Both the position numbers and the translations under genes were made by a program. Below, piece after piece: positions 23,039 through 31,239 of a stretch of 64,000 nucleotides of DNA. The DNA is from Novosphingobium clariflavum (GTDB taxonomy: Bacteria; Pseudomonadota; Alphaproteobacteria; Sphingomonadales; Sphingomonadaceae), in assembly GCF_026420865.1 (NCBI RefSeq), contig NZ_JAPCWC010000001.1:1-64000 (forward strand). The letters run 5' to 3'. A model generated the notes under the pieces. That model did not search any database. It saw only the letters and a list, made by a program, of their open reading frames with translations, and had not been told where the DNA came from. How positions within the stretch are numbered: the stretch's first letter is position 1; each line of letters opens with the position of its first letter.

Positions 23039-24744
23039 GCCTGCGCCTTCTCGACCGCGAATTTCTCGACTTCTGCCTGCATGACTGGCTGGCGGTGGGC
23101 GAGATTGCCGAGCGGGAGACCGTCGATGCCGTGCTCGACCTTTCCGAGACGCTGGCCCGCGAACGCTATCTCACCCACTTCAAGGCGGGCGATGCGCAGG
23201 AGCCGCAGATCGGTCCGGAGGGCGTCACTGTCCATGCGGAGGTGAAGGCGGCGGTCGGCGCCTATGCCGAGCTTGGCCTGTTCGGGGCAGGTTTCCCGGA
23301 GGACCTTGGCGGACACGGGCTGCCTTTCACGGTGACCTGTGCCAGCTTCGCGTGGTTCGCGGCGGCGAACATCGCCACCTCGTCCTATGCGATGCTGACG
23401 GTCGCCAACGCGCGCCTGATTGCGGAATTCGGCAGCGCGGCGCAAGTCGATGCCTTTGCCCGGCCGCAGATCGCCGGGCGCTGGCTGGGGACGATGTGCC
23501 TGTCCGAACCGCAGGCGGGATCGGATCTCGGCGCGGTGCGGACCCGCGCCGAGCGGGTGGGCGAGGATCATCTCGGCCACCGCTATCGCCTGACCGGCTC
23601 GAAGATGTGGATCTCGGGCGGCGAGCATGACATCGGGGAAAACATCGTTCACCTCGTGCTGGCCAAGGTCGCTGCGGGCGATGGCCGCCTGCCGGAAGGC
23701 ACCGCCGGTCTGTCTCTGTTCATCGTGCCGCGCGTGCTGCCGGACGGTGCGCGCAACGACGTTGCCGTGGCCGGGCTCAACCACAAGATGGGCTACCGCG
23801 CGATCCCTAATTGCCTGCTCGCCTTTGGCGAGAACGGCGGGGCCACCGGCTGGCTGGTGGGCCGGGAAGGGCAGGGCCTGCGCCAGATGTTCATGATGAT
23901 GAACGAGGCGCGCATTTGCGTGGGGCTCGGCGCGGCGGCGCTGGCGTGCCGGGGCTATGGCCATGCGCTCGGCTACGCGCAGGAGCGCTTGCAGGGGCGC
24001 TTGCAGGGTCTGGGGCCGGAAGGCGCCTCGGTGCCGATCATCGCTCACGCGGCGGTACGGCGCATGCTGCTGGCGCAGAAGGCGCTGGGCGAAGGGGCCC
24101 TGGCGCTTTGTCTCTATGCCGCGCGGCTGGTGGATGGCGGGGATGACGACAGCGCCGCGCTGCTGGCCCTGCTGACGCCGGTGGTCAAGACGTTCTCGTC
24201 CGAGATGGGGCTGGAGGCCAATGCCATGGCGATCCAGGTCCACGGCGGATATGGCTATACCCGCGATTTCGATGTCGAGCAGGTCTACCGCGACAACCGG
24301 CTCAATCCGATCCATGAAGGCACGACCGACATTCAGGCCATCGACCTGCTGGGACGCAAGCTGCTCCGGCAGGGCGAGGGACTGGCCGTTCTCAAGGGGC
24401 GGATCACGACGACCCTCGCGGCGGCTTCGGATGGCTTTGCCGACCAGGCCGATGCGCTGAAGGCAGTGTGGGCTGAGGTCGAGGCGGGGCTGGAAATGCT
24501 GCGCGAGACCGAGGCGGCGCTGGAAGTGTCGACCCCGTTCCTCTTTGCCTTCGGCCATGCGGTCGTGGGCTGGATCTGGCTCGACCTTGCGCTCAGCGCG
24601 CGGGGCAAGGGAGAGCTGCTGGAGCAAGGCACGGCAGCGGCGCTGCGCTATTACGCGGCCTGCGAATTGCCGCGTGTGAATGCGTGGCTGGCGTGCTGCG
24701 CGGCCGGCGCGGAGGTTCTGGAAGTCGATCCGGGCTGGATGTGA
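23035..24744 (+). CDS. large acyl-CoA dehydrogenase
   Basis: 569 residues from a GTG that overlaps the upstream stop as GTGA, showing translational coupling with the ADP-forming synthetase. It is the long, about 570-600-residue dehydrogenase type (FadE5/DmdC-like), with an extra C-terminal domain. Marks are CLSEPQAGSDLGAVRTRA (FAD/substrate), SKMWISGGEHD, GYGYTRDFDVEQ, YRDNRLNPIHEGTTDIQAIDLLGR. The Glu of HEGT matches the catalytic base of medium-chain enzymes, so unlike the tandem pair this one looks fully catalytic alone. The expected reaction is FAD-linked alpha,beta-desaturation of an acyl-CoA. The substrate range is unknown. Confidence 0.93.
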   Translation: MSLRLLDREFLDFCLHDWLAVGEIAERETVDAVLDLSETLARERYLTHFKAGDAQEPQIGPEGVTVHAEVKAAVGAYAELGLFGAGFPEDLGGHGLPFTVTCASFAWFAAANIATSSYAMLTVANARLIAEFGSAAQVDAFARPQIAGRWLGTMCLSEPQAGSDLGAVRTRAERVGEDHLGHRYRLTGSKMWISGGEHDIGENIVHLVLAKVAAGDGRLPEGTAGLSLFIVPRVLPDGARNDVAVAGLNHKMGYRAIPNCLLAFGENGGATGWLVGREGQGLRQMFMMMNEARICVGLGAAALACRGYGHALGYAQERLQGRLQGLGPEGASVPIIAHAAVRRMLLAQKALGEGALALCLYAARLVDGGDDDSAALLALLTPVVKTFSSEMGLEANAMAIQVHGGYGYTRDFDVEQVYRDNRLNPIHEGTTDIQAIDLLGRKLLRQGEGLAVLKGRITTTLAAASDGFADQADALKAVWAEVEAGLEMLRETEAALEVSTPFLFAFGHAVVGWIWLDLALSARGKGELLEQGTAAALRYYAACELPRVNAWLACCAAGAEVLEVDPGWM

Positions 24745-24759
24745 TTTGCCCTGCACGCG

Positions 24760-24838
24760 GGGGCTTCGACAGGCTCAGCCTTAGCGGGATGGAGAGCAGG
24801 TTTCTCCTTTCCGCTAAGTCTGAGCCTGTCGAAGCCCC
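24760..24838. repeat. long palindromic repeat, sphingomonad GCTTCGACAGGCTCAG type
   Basis: The outer arms are the 19-bp GGGGCTTCGACAGGCTCAG (24760-24778) and its exact complement at 24820-24838. The inner arms CTTAGCGG (24780-24787) and CCGCTAAG (24811-24818) surround a 23-base loop. It fills the gap between convergent genes and can act as a two-way terminator. I recall similar GCTTCGAC...CTCAG palindromes as widespread intergenic elements in sphingomonads; that is from memory, not a search. Confidence 0.85.
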
Positions 24839-24845
24839 TTCCCGT

Positions 24846-25604
24846 TCAAAGGATCGCGTTGGCAAGGCCGCCGTCGACCGTGATCATCTGCCCGGACACG
24901 AAGGCCGATCCTTCCGAGGCCAGCCACAGCGCGGTCTGGGCGATGTCCTCGGTCTCGCCGAGACGGCCGAGCGGGATGCGGGCCTTGCGCTGGGCCAGCG
25001 CCTCTTCATCGAGCATGGCCTTGACCCCCTCGGTGGCGACGGTTGCGGGCGAGATCGCGTTGACGCGGATGCCCTGTGCGCCGAGTTCCACCGCCGCTGC
25101 GCGGGTGAGGCCGCCGACGCCGGCCTTGATGCCGCAGTAGAGCAGCGCGTTGACCATGCCCTTGAGCGCGGAGACCGAGGCGATGTTGATCATCGATCCG
25201 CCGCCGCGCCGGGCCATGTGCGGGGCCGCTGCCTGCGTCATCCAGACGATGCCGTCGAAGCCGACGCCGGACATGCGCGCCAGCGTTTCGGGCGTGATCT
25301 CGGCGATTGGCTCGTACTTGTTCCACATCGCGCTGCTGACGGTCACATCCAGCCCGCCGAACGCTTCGACGGTGCGGGCGACGGCGGCCCGCACGGCTTC
25401 CCGGTCAGAGACGTCGCAGCCGATGGCGAGTGCCTTGCCGCCCTGCGCCGTGATGCCGTCCACGACCGTCTGCGCCCAGTGCTCTTTCAGATCGAGAACG
25501 GCGACGGCCGCGCCTTCGGCCGCGAAAAGTTCGGCAATGGCTCGGCCCAGTCCGCGCGAGGCGCCGGTGACGAGCGCGACGCGCCCGGAAAGTCGCTGCG
25601 ACAT
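24846..25604 (-). CDS. short-chain dehydrogenase/reductase with altered NNAG motif
   Basis: 252 residues from ATG 25604, with GGGAGAA just ahead. Classical SDR: the cofactor loop TGASRGLG is present, as are the catalytic Ser (IASVSALKG), the YCGIK pair (Tyr/Lys) and the C-terminal SGQMITVDGG. The structural NNAG motif, however, is replaced by SSAM. An acidic residue at the second strand end (VLDLKE) suggests NAD rather than NADP. It would oxidise a hydroxyl or reduce a ketone on a pathway intermediate. It is divergent from the double-SDR gene, with box 7 in the gap. The substrate is unknown. Confidence 0.9.
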   Translation of the reverse strand: MSQRLSGRVALVTGASRGLGRAIAELFAAEGAAVAVLDLKEHWAQTVVDGITAQGGKALAIGCDVSDREAVRAAVARTVEAFGGLDVTVSSAMWNKYEPIAEITPETLARMSGVGFDGIVWMTQAAAPHMARRGGGSMINIASVSALKGMVNALLYCGIKAGVGGLTRAAAVELGAQGIRVNAISPATVATEGVKAMLDEEALAQRKARIPLGRLGETEDIAQTALWLASEGSAFVSGQMITVDGGLANAIL

Positions 25605-25703
25605 GAAGTTCTCCCGTAATGTGCTTGGCCAAATGTGCTTGCTCAGCGGCATAAGGCGGCCTGGCGTACGGGCCCAAGCCGACGGCGGGCGGCGCGGGGG
25701 CTT

Positions 25704-25717
25704 ATCCCATAGGTGAT
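25704..25717. promoter_or_regulatory. island box 7, between the divergent SDR genes
   Basis: ATCCCATAGGTGAT: the right arm is exact and the left arm has one change, 12 of 14 bases as in box 1. It is placed to serve both the SDR on the minus strand and the double SDR on the plus strand. Confidence 0.6.
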
Positions 25718-25803
25718 AGGCGGGGGAGCCGCTTCCGGCAGGTTGAGACAGGGCGCGGCGAATGCTTCGCTCGCCCGGAAAACACACTGCCGGGAGAGAG
25801 ATA

Positions 25804-27369
25804 GTGACGCAGAACGGACCGAAGGTAGTTCTGGTGACGGGCGCGGCCAAAGGCATCGGCCTTGCCACCGCGCGGCTGTTTGCCGGGCATGTGTTTGCCG
25901 GGCAGGGCGCCGTCGTCGTGCTGGCCGACCGTGACGAGGCGGCCGTTCGCGCAGCGGCGGCGGAACTGGGCGATCCGCACCGCGCACTGGTCATGGACAT
26001 GGCAGAGGAAGCCTCCATCGTCGCGGGGATCGCTCACGTCATTGCGCAGCATGGCCGGATCGATGTGCTGGTGAACAATGCCGGGATCGTCGATCCGGCG
26101 GGCACTCTGGCGCTGGATCTGGATAGCGCGACGACAGCGCGAATCCTGCGCGTCAACCTGAGCGGCAGCTATCTTGCCGCGCGCGAGGCGGGGCGGGCGA
26201 TGCTGGAAAACGGCGGCGGTGTGATCGTCAATCTGTCCTCGGGCGCGGCCTTGCAGGCGATACCGGGGCGCACGCCCTATGCGATGTCGAAGGCGGGCAT
26301 TCTGGGTTTCACGCGGGCGCTTGCCTGCGAGTGGGCGGGGCAGGGCGTGCGGGTGAACGCGGTGCTGCCCGGCTACGTCGCGACCGAGATCGTCGAGGCG
26401 CTGGTGGCCGAAGGACAGGTCGATCCCGGCTCGGTCGCCGTGCGTGTGCCGCTGGGGCGCATGGCGCGGCCGGAGGACATCGCGCAGGCAGTGCTTTGGG
26501 CAGCGGGCAATGACTATGTCACCGGCGCCAGCGTGGCGGTCGATGGCGGTTACGGCGCTTATGGCGGCACCGCGCCTGCGGCTCTGGCGGCCGCGCCGGT
26601 GCCTGAGGTGCAGCAGGCTCCGGTTGTCGTGATCTCCGGCGGCGCGCGCGGGATCGGCGCGGCGACGGCGGATCGTTTTGCCGCAGAAGGCGCGCGCGTC
26701 GTGGTGCTCGATCGCGATGCCGAGGCGCTGGAGGCGCTTCCCGCAGACCGGCAGGGACTGCGGCTGGATGTAACGGACGAGGCTGCCGTCGCGCAGGTCA
26801 TGGAGCGGATTGCTGCGCAGCATGGCCGCATCGACGTCTTCGTCAACAACGCCGCGATTGCCGACGATTTCGCGCCGACCACCGAGCAGAGTCTCGATGC
26901 GTTCGAACGCGGGCTGGCGATCAACCTCATCGCCCCGCTGCAACTGGCGGCGGCGGCGGCCCGGGTCATGCTGCGGGGTGGCGGCGGGGCCATCGTCAAT
27001 CTCTCGTCGATTGCCGCGCGGGGCGGTCTGCCCCGGCGCAACAGCTATTGCGCGGCCAAGGCGGGCGTGGAGGCGCTCACGCGCTCGCTCGCCTGCGAAT
27101 GGGCGCAGCATGGGGTGCGGGTGAATGCGGTTGCACCCGGCTATATTGCCACGCCCGGCGTCATGGCGCTGGAGGCGGAGGGCAAGCGATCCCTGCGCGC
27201 GGTGCGGCGGCGGATCCCGCTCGGGCGGCTGGGCAATCCGGCGGAGATCGCCGATGCCGTGGCCTTCCTTGCCTCTCCGCGCGCCGCCTACATGACGGGC
27301 GCCATCGTGCCGGTGGACGGCGGCTGGTCGGCCTTCGGCGATGCCGGGGATGCGGCCGAGGTGGACTGA
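25804..27369 (+). CDS. double short-chain dehydrogenase (two fused SDR domains)
   Basis: 521 residues from GTG 25804, which follows GGGAGAGAG; the upstream ATG at 25762 has no such site. Two complete SDR domains are joined head to tail by an Ala/Pro-rich linker near 258-275. Domain 1 has TGAAKGIG, NNAG, SSGAALQ with YAMSK, and VAVDGGYG. Domain 2 has SGGARGIG, NNAAI, SSIAARGG with YCAAK, and VPVDGGWS. Both keep Ser-Tyr-Lys, so both look active, probably with NAD (Asp after the second strand, ADRDE and LDRDA). Fusion may let one chain oxidise two positions or form an intramolecular dimer. It is in the island and preceded by box 7. Confidence 0.92.
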   Translation: MTQNGPKVVLVTGAAKGIGLATARLFAGHVFAGQGAVVVLADRDEAAVRAAAAELGDPHRALVMDMAEEASIVAGIAHVIAQHGRIDVLVNNAGIVDPAGTLALDLDSATTARILRVNLSGSYLAAREAGRAMLENGGGVIVNLSSGAALQAIPGRTPYAMSKAGILGFTRALACEWAGQGVRVNAVLPGYVATEIVEALVAEGQVDPGSVAVRVPLGRMARPEDIAQAVLWAAGNDYVTGASVAVDGGYGAYGGTAPAALAAAPVPEVQQAPVVVISGGARGIGAATADRFAAEGARVVVLDRDAEALEALPADRQGLRLDVTDEAAVAQVMERIAAQHGRIDVFVNNAAIADDFAPTTEQSLDAFERGLAINLIAPLQLAAAAARVMLRGGGGAIVNLSSIAARGGLPRRNSYCAAKAGVEALTRSLACEWAQHGVRVNAVAPGYIATPGVMALEAEGKRSLRAVRRRIPLGRLGNPAEIADAVAFLASPRAAYMTGAIVPVDGGWSAFGDAGDAAEVD

Positions 27370-27376
27370 ACTTTGC

Positions 27377-27390
27377 ATCGCATATGGGAT
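27377..27390. promoter_or_regulatory. island box 8, before a crotonase gene
   Basis: ATCGCATATGGGAT matches 12 of 14 bases of box 1, one change in each arm and the same ATAT centre. It starts 7 bases after the double-SDR stop and about 95 bases before the crotonase start. Confidence 0.6.
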
Positions 27391-27471
27391 TCTCCCGCGA
27401 CGAGCGCGCCGGGGCGCGACGGCGGCGGCGGGAGCGCGGTTAGATGGCCGCAATCAGGAAGGATGCCGAAG

Positions 27472-28230
27472 ATGATCAAGCTTGATATCGCCGACTACGT
27501 GGCCGTGGTCACGATGGACAACCCGCCCGTCAATGCGCAGTCGATGGAGATGATCCACGGCCTTGCCGATGCCTTCGACGAGATCAGCGACCGCGAGGAT
27601 GTGCGCGTTGCCGTGCTGACGGGGGCGGGCAAGTGCTTCTCGGCCGGGGCCGATCTCAAGAACCGGCCCGATGTTTCCGCGCCCGGCGCGACCTGGAAGC
27701 GCAACCGTGCGGTGCGGGAATCGAGCTATGCCATCATCGAATGCAACAAGCCGGTGATCGCCGCCGTGAACGGCCCGGCGCTGGGCGGCGGCCTTGGCCT
27801 TGCCGCCAGCTGCGACATCATCGTCGCCTCCGAGACTGCCGTGTTCGGGCTGCCCGAAGTGGACGTGGGCCTGATGGGCGGCGGCAAGCACGCCTCGCGC
27901 ATCCTGCCGCATTCGATGGTGCGCCGCATGATGCTGACCGGCTGGCGCGCACCGGCTGCGGAACTCTACCGCAGGGGCGTGATCGAAGCGTGCCTTCCGG
28001 CCGAGGAACTGATGCCCTGGGTCATGGACATGGCCCGCACCATCGCCTCCAAGAGCCCGATGGCGACCCGCCTTGCCAAGGATTCGATGCGCACCATCGA
28101 GAACATGACCCTGCGCGACGGCTATCGCTACGAACAGAACAACACCAATGCCCTGTCGAAGACCGAGGATTCGAAAGAAGCCATCGCCGCCTTCCGGGAA
28201 AAGCGAGTTCCGGTGTTCCAGGGCCGCTAA
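27472..28230 (+). CDS. enoyl-CoA hydratase/isomerase family protein
   Basis: 252 residues from ATG 27472, with AGGAAGG about 9 bases ahead; ATG 27463 is too close to that site. Crotonase fold: SAGADLK (oxyanion hole 1) and GPALGGGLGLAASCDI (oxyanion hole 2). Of the two acidic residues of true hydratases, the first (in GGG-x-E) is Gly here, while the second is kept in GLPEVDVG. The usual GAGGTQ after it is replaced by MGGGKH. It is therefore probably an isomerase, hydrolase or other crotonase rather than a standard hydratase. It precedes the MFS gene by about 40 bases and lies in the island. Confidence 0.88.
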   Translation: MIKLDIADYVAVVTMDNPPVNAQSMEMIHGLADAFDEISDREDVRVAVLTGAGKCFSAGADLKNRPDVSAPGATWKRNRAVRESSYAIIECNKPVIAAVNGPALGGGLGLAASCDIIVASETAVFGLPEVDVGLMGGGKHASRILPHSMVRRMMLTGWRAPAAELYRRGVIEACLPAEELMPWVMDMARTIASKSPMATRLAKDSMRTIENMTLRDGYRYEQNNTNALSKTEDSKEAIAAFREKRVPVFQGR

Positions 28231-28272
28231 GTCATACTATAGCGACAACAAAGAATGGGTCGGGAGAACAGA

Positions 28273-29601
28273 ATGGCGAGCACGGCGCAGACGGGGGCGG
28301 CCCCAATTCCCAGGCCTGCAAGAGAGGCGGGCGCTTACGACTGGTACGTGGTCGCGATCCTCTTCTCGGTATCGGTGCTGGGTTATGTCGACCGGGTGAT
28401 CCTCAGCTTCCTGGTCGAGGCGATCAAGGGCGACCTTAACCTGAGCGATGCCGAACTGGGCGCGGTCACGGGCATGGCCTTCGCTCTGCTCTACGTGTTC
28501 GGCGGTGTGTTCATCGGCCGCATGCTGGACAAGGGGCGGCGGGTGACCATTCTGGCGGCCTGTATCCTCGTCTGGTCGGTGGCGACGGCGGCGAGCGGTC
28601 TGGCCACCGGCTTCCTGACGCTGTTCCTCGCCCGCATGTTCGTGGGCGTGGGCGAGGCGGGGCTCAATCCGGCGGCGATCGGCATCATCTCCAGCCGTTT
28701 CCCGCGTGACAAGGTGCAAAAGCCGATCGGGCTGTTCACCACCGGGCTCTACGTGGGTGGCGGCATGGCGATGATGCTGGGCGCGCACCTGCTGGCGAAA
28801 TTCAGCGCGGGCGGTCCTTACGACCTGCCCTTCATCGATAGCGCCGAGCCGTGGCGTGTGGTGTTCCTCCTGCTCGCAGTGCCGGGCCTGCTGGTGGCTC
28901 TCTTGGTGCAGGGCACGGTGCGCGACGACAGCGCCGCCGCACGTGCTGCAGCCGCGCCCGCCAAGGGCGAGGCGTTGGCTTTCGCGCGTGAGAACCGCAC
29001 GCTGATCGTCTTGCTGGCGCTGGGCATCGTTGCGTGGTCGATGAACAATTACGGGCTGCTCAACTGGTATCCGGCCATGCTGATGCGCTCCTACGCGATG
29101 CCCCCGGCGATGGTGGCGACCAGCTATGGCCCGGCGTTCCTGCTGGCGGGTATTGCGGGGTGCCTGGCCGTTCATCCTTATCACGCCTGGCTGCGCCGGC
29201 GCTTCGGCGGCAAGGCGGCCTATTGGCTGACCTTTACCTCGATGGCGGTGCTGAGCGTGACGACCATCATCGGGCCCATCGTACCGACGGTCGGGCTGGC
29301 GGTGTTCATGTCCTATGCCAACCTGTTCGTGAGTTCGATGTCGGTGGCCTCGATCTTCGTGCTGATCGTGGCTGTGGTGCCGCCGACGCTGCGCGGGCTC
29401 TATACCGGGCTCTATATGGCGCTGGTGAACCTCACGGGTGGGGCCTTCGGTTCCGTGCTGGTGGGGCTGATGACCGATCATGTCTACGGCGCCAAGGGCC
29501 TCAATCTGGCGCTGACGACGATGGCGGTGGTGTTCGGTCCGCTGGGCGCGCTGCTGCTCTGGCTGGCCCTGCGCCGTGCGCCGGAGCGGGCGGAGGGTTA
29601 A
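28273..29601 (+). CDS. spinster-type MFS transporter
   Basis: 442 residues from ATG 28273, with GGGAGAA ahead. It has twelve predicted membrane helices. The N-terminal half carries YVDRVILSFL in helix 1, the loop 2-3 motif GRMLDKGRR (G-R-x-x-D-x-x-x-R) and ARMFVGVGEAGLNPAA in helix 4-5, all typical of the spinster-like MFS branch common in sphingomonads. It probably carries an organic acid, lipid-like compound or metabolite across the inner membrane. It follows a crotonase gene and ends at a strong two-way terminator, so it belongs to the island's transport functions. Direction and ligand are unknown. Confidence 0.9.
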   Translation: MASTAQTGAAPIPRPAREAGAYDWYVVAILFSVSVLGYVDRVILSFLVEAIKGDLNLSDAELGAVTGMAFALLYVFGGVFIGRMLDKGRRVTILAACILVWSVATAASGLATGFLTLFLARMFVGVGEAGLNPAAIGIISSRFPRDKVQKPIGLFTTGLYVGGGMAMMLGAHLLAKFSAGGPYDLPFIDSAEPWRVVFLLLAVPGLLVALLVQGTVRDDSAAARAAAAPAKGEALAFARENRTLIVLLALGIVAWSMNNYGLLNWYPAMLMRSYAMPPAMVATSYGPAFLLAGIAGCLAVHPYHAWLRRRFGGKAAYWLTFTSMAVLSVTTIIGPIVPTVGLAVFMSYANLFVSSMSVASIFVLIVAVVPPTLRGLYTGLYMALVNLTGGAFGSVLVGLMTDHVYGAKGLNLALTTMAVVFGPLGALLLWLALRRAPERAEG

Positions 29602-29618
29602 GACCCGACAGGACGCAA

Positions 29619-29656
29619 AAAAGGGGCGGCGCGGTGATTACCGCGCCGCCCCTTTT
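29619..29656. terminator. two-way intrinsic terminator
   Basis: A perfect 17-bp stem (AAAAGGGGCGGCGCGGT and its complement) with a GATT loop lies between the convergent MFS and thioesterase genes. It ends in four T on the plus strand, and an A run on the left gives T on the minus strand. Confidence 0.93.
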
Positions 29657-29662
29657 CGTATC

Positions 29663-30094
29663 TCAGGCGATGGAGTTCAGGATCGTGCGCCAGGGTTCGG
29701 GCAGCGGCGTCGGGCGGCGACTGTCCCGGTCGACATAGACGTGGGTGAACTGCCCTTCCGCTGCCGGTTCCTCTGCTCCTTCGACGAAGACGCCGAGGTG
29801 ATAGGTCACGCTGCTGGAGCCGAGCCGCGCCACTTTCAGGCCGATCTCCACCATCTGCGGAAACTCTACCGAAGCGGCATAGCGGCACCCCGTTTCGACC
29901 ACGAGGCCGATGGGGTTGCCGTTCTCGATGTCGAGCAGGCCGACTTCGATCAGCCAGGCGTTCACGGCCGTGTCGAACCACGAATAATAGACCACGTTGT
30001 TGACGTGGCCGTAGACGTCGTTGTCGTGCCAGCGGGTGCTGATCGGGGTGAAATGGTGATAGGCGCCGCGCGGACGCAGGGGGGCACGGCTCAC
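29663..30094 (-). CDS. hotdog-fold acyl-CoA thioesterase
   Basis: 143 residues from GTG 30094, which overlaps the alcohol dehydrogenase stop (GTGA). 4-hydroxybenzoyl-CoA thioesterase/YbgC type: the catalytic Asp is in [13 protein letters not shown], followed by [13 protein letters not shown] and the second-strand [20 protein letters not shown]. It hydrolyses an acyl- or aroyl-CoA and could release CoA or drain dead-end thioesters. It is the last gene of the minus-strand unit crotonase, FadB-like, alcohol dehydrogenase, thioesterase, all of which overlap or nearly touch. Confidence 0.88.
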   Translation of the reverse strand: MSRAPLRPRGAYHHFTPISTRWHDNDVYGHVNNVVYYSWFDTAVNAWLIEVGLLDIENGNPIGLVVETGCRYAASVEFPQMVEIGLKVARLGSSSVTYHLGVFVEGAEEPAAEGQFTHVYVDRDSRRPTPLPEPWRTILNSIA

Positions 30095-31239
30095 AGTGCA
30101 GCCTCATAGAGTTGGCGCGCGTCACTCTGCGTGATCGTGCGCGGGTTGTTTTTCAGCAGGCGTTCCTGCAGCATGGCGTCGGCGGCAAGCTGGTCGAGGT
30201 CGGCCGAACTCACGCCCACGGCGGAAAGCCGCGCGGGCATCCCGGCACGCGCCGCCATCGTGCGCAAGGCTTCGAGCAGCCCCTGTGCCTGCGCCTGCTG
30301 GCCAAGCCCTTCCAGTGCGGGATCGACCAATGGGCCAAGCTCGGCATAGAGCGGCATCGCCGCGCTCATGTTGAAAGCCAGGACATGCGGCAGCATCAGC
30401 ACGTTGGAAAGGCCATGCGGCACGTGGAAACGCCCGCCGAGGGGATAGGCAAGGGCATGAACCCCTGCCACCGGCGCATTGGAAAAGGCGACTCCGGCGA
30501 GATGGGCGCCCAGCAGCATCGCCTCGCGCGCGGCGACATTGCCGGGTTCCTCGCAGGCGAGCAACAGGTTGGCCGCCAGCAGCCGCAGCGCTTCGCGTGC
30601 CAGCAGGTCGGACAGCGGGTTCTTGAGGTGGATCGAGGTATAGGCCTCGATCGCGTGCACCATTGCGTCCATGCCGGTGGCGGCGGTAACGTGGCGCGGC
30701 AGGCCCAACGTCAGCGCCGGGTCGAGCACGGCGTGCCCGGCGATGAGAGCTTGCGAGGATACACCGCGCTTCTCGTCCCCGGGAAGGGTGATGATCGAGA
30801 CCGGGGTGGCTTCCGATCCGGTGCCCGCCGTCGTCGGCACCAGCACCAGCGGCAGGCCTTTGGCCCGGGCATTGCCGACGCCCCAGATTGCGTCGAGATC
30901 GTCGCCGGAGCCCAGCAGGTAGGCGGCCAGCTTGGCGACATCCATCGGGCTGCCGCCGCCGAAACCGACGACGCTGCCCGCGCCGCTTTCACACCCGAGC
31001 GCGACCACGGCTTCCAGCGTTGCGCGCGAGGGATCGGCTTCCACTTCGCTCGCTACCGTGACCTCCCGCCCCGATGCGCGCAGCGCCGCCAGCGCGCTTT
31101 CGGCAAGGCCGAGGCTGACGATCTGGCGGTCGGTCACGAACAGCACCGGGCCTGCCGGCAGCAGGTCGGCAATCCGGTCCGCGCTGCCCGCGCCGCTGAT
31201 GAGGCGTGGGCCATAGGAAAAGGCGAAGGCGCCGCTCAC
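30091..31239 (-). CDS. iron-containing alcohol dehydrogenase
   Basis: 382 residues from GTG 31239, which overlaps the stop of the FadB-like gene. Group III alcohol dehydrogenase: NAD-binding [13 protein letters not shown] and [16 protein letters not shown], then iron ligands in [14 protein letters not shown] (Asp, His) and in [16 protein letters not shown] (His residues). It interconverts an alcohol and an aldehyde with NAD(H); maleylacetate reductases share the fold but lack this exact pattern. In this setting it may oxidise the alcohol released by the alkylsulfatase or an omega-hydroxyacyl intermediate. That link is inference. Confidence 0.92.
   Translation of the reverse strand: MSGAFAFSYGPRLISGAGSADRIADLLPAGPVLFVTDRQIVSLGLAESALAALRASGREVTVASEVEADPSRATLEAVVALGCESGAGSVVGFGGGSPMDVAKLAAYLLGSGDDLDAIWGVGNARAKGLPLVLVPTTAGTGSEATPVSIITLPGDEKRGVSSQALIAGHAVLDPALTLGLPRHVTAATGMDAMVHAIEAYTSIHLKNPLSDLLAREALRLLAANLLLACEEPGNVAAREAMLLGAHLAGVAFSNAPVAGVHALAYPLGGRFHVPHGLSNVLMLPHVLAFNMSAAMPLYAELGPLVDPALEGLGQQAQAQGLLEALRTMAARAGMPARLSAVGVSSADLDQLAADAMLQERLLKNNPRTITQSDARQLYEAAL

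Noticed and set aside
24735..24748. Further island box at the end of the large acyl-CoA dehydrogenase gene
   Set aside because: Only the half TGTGAT around the stop codon matches; the left arm is absent and the following gene is convergent.
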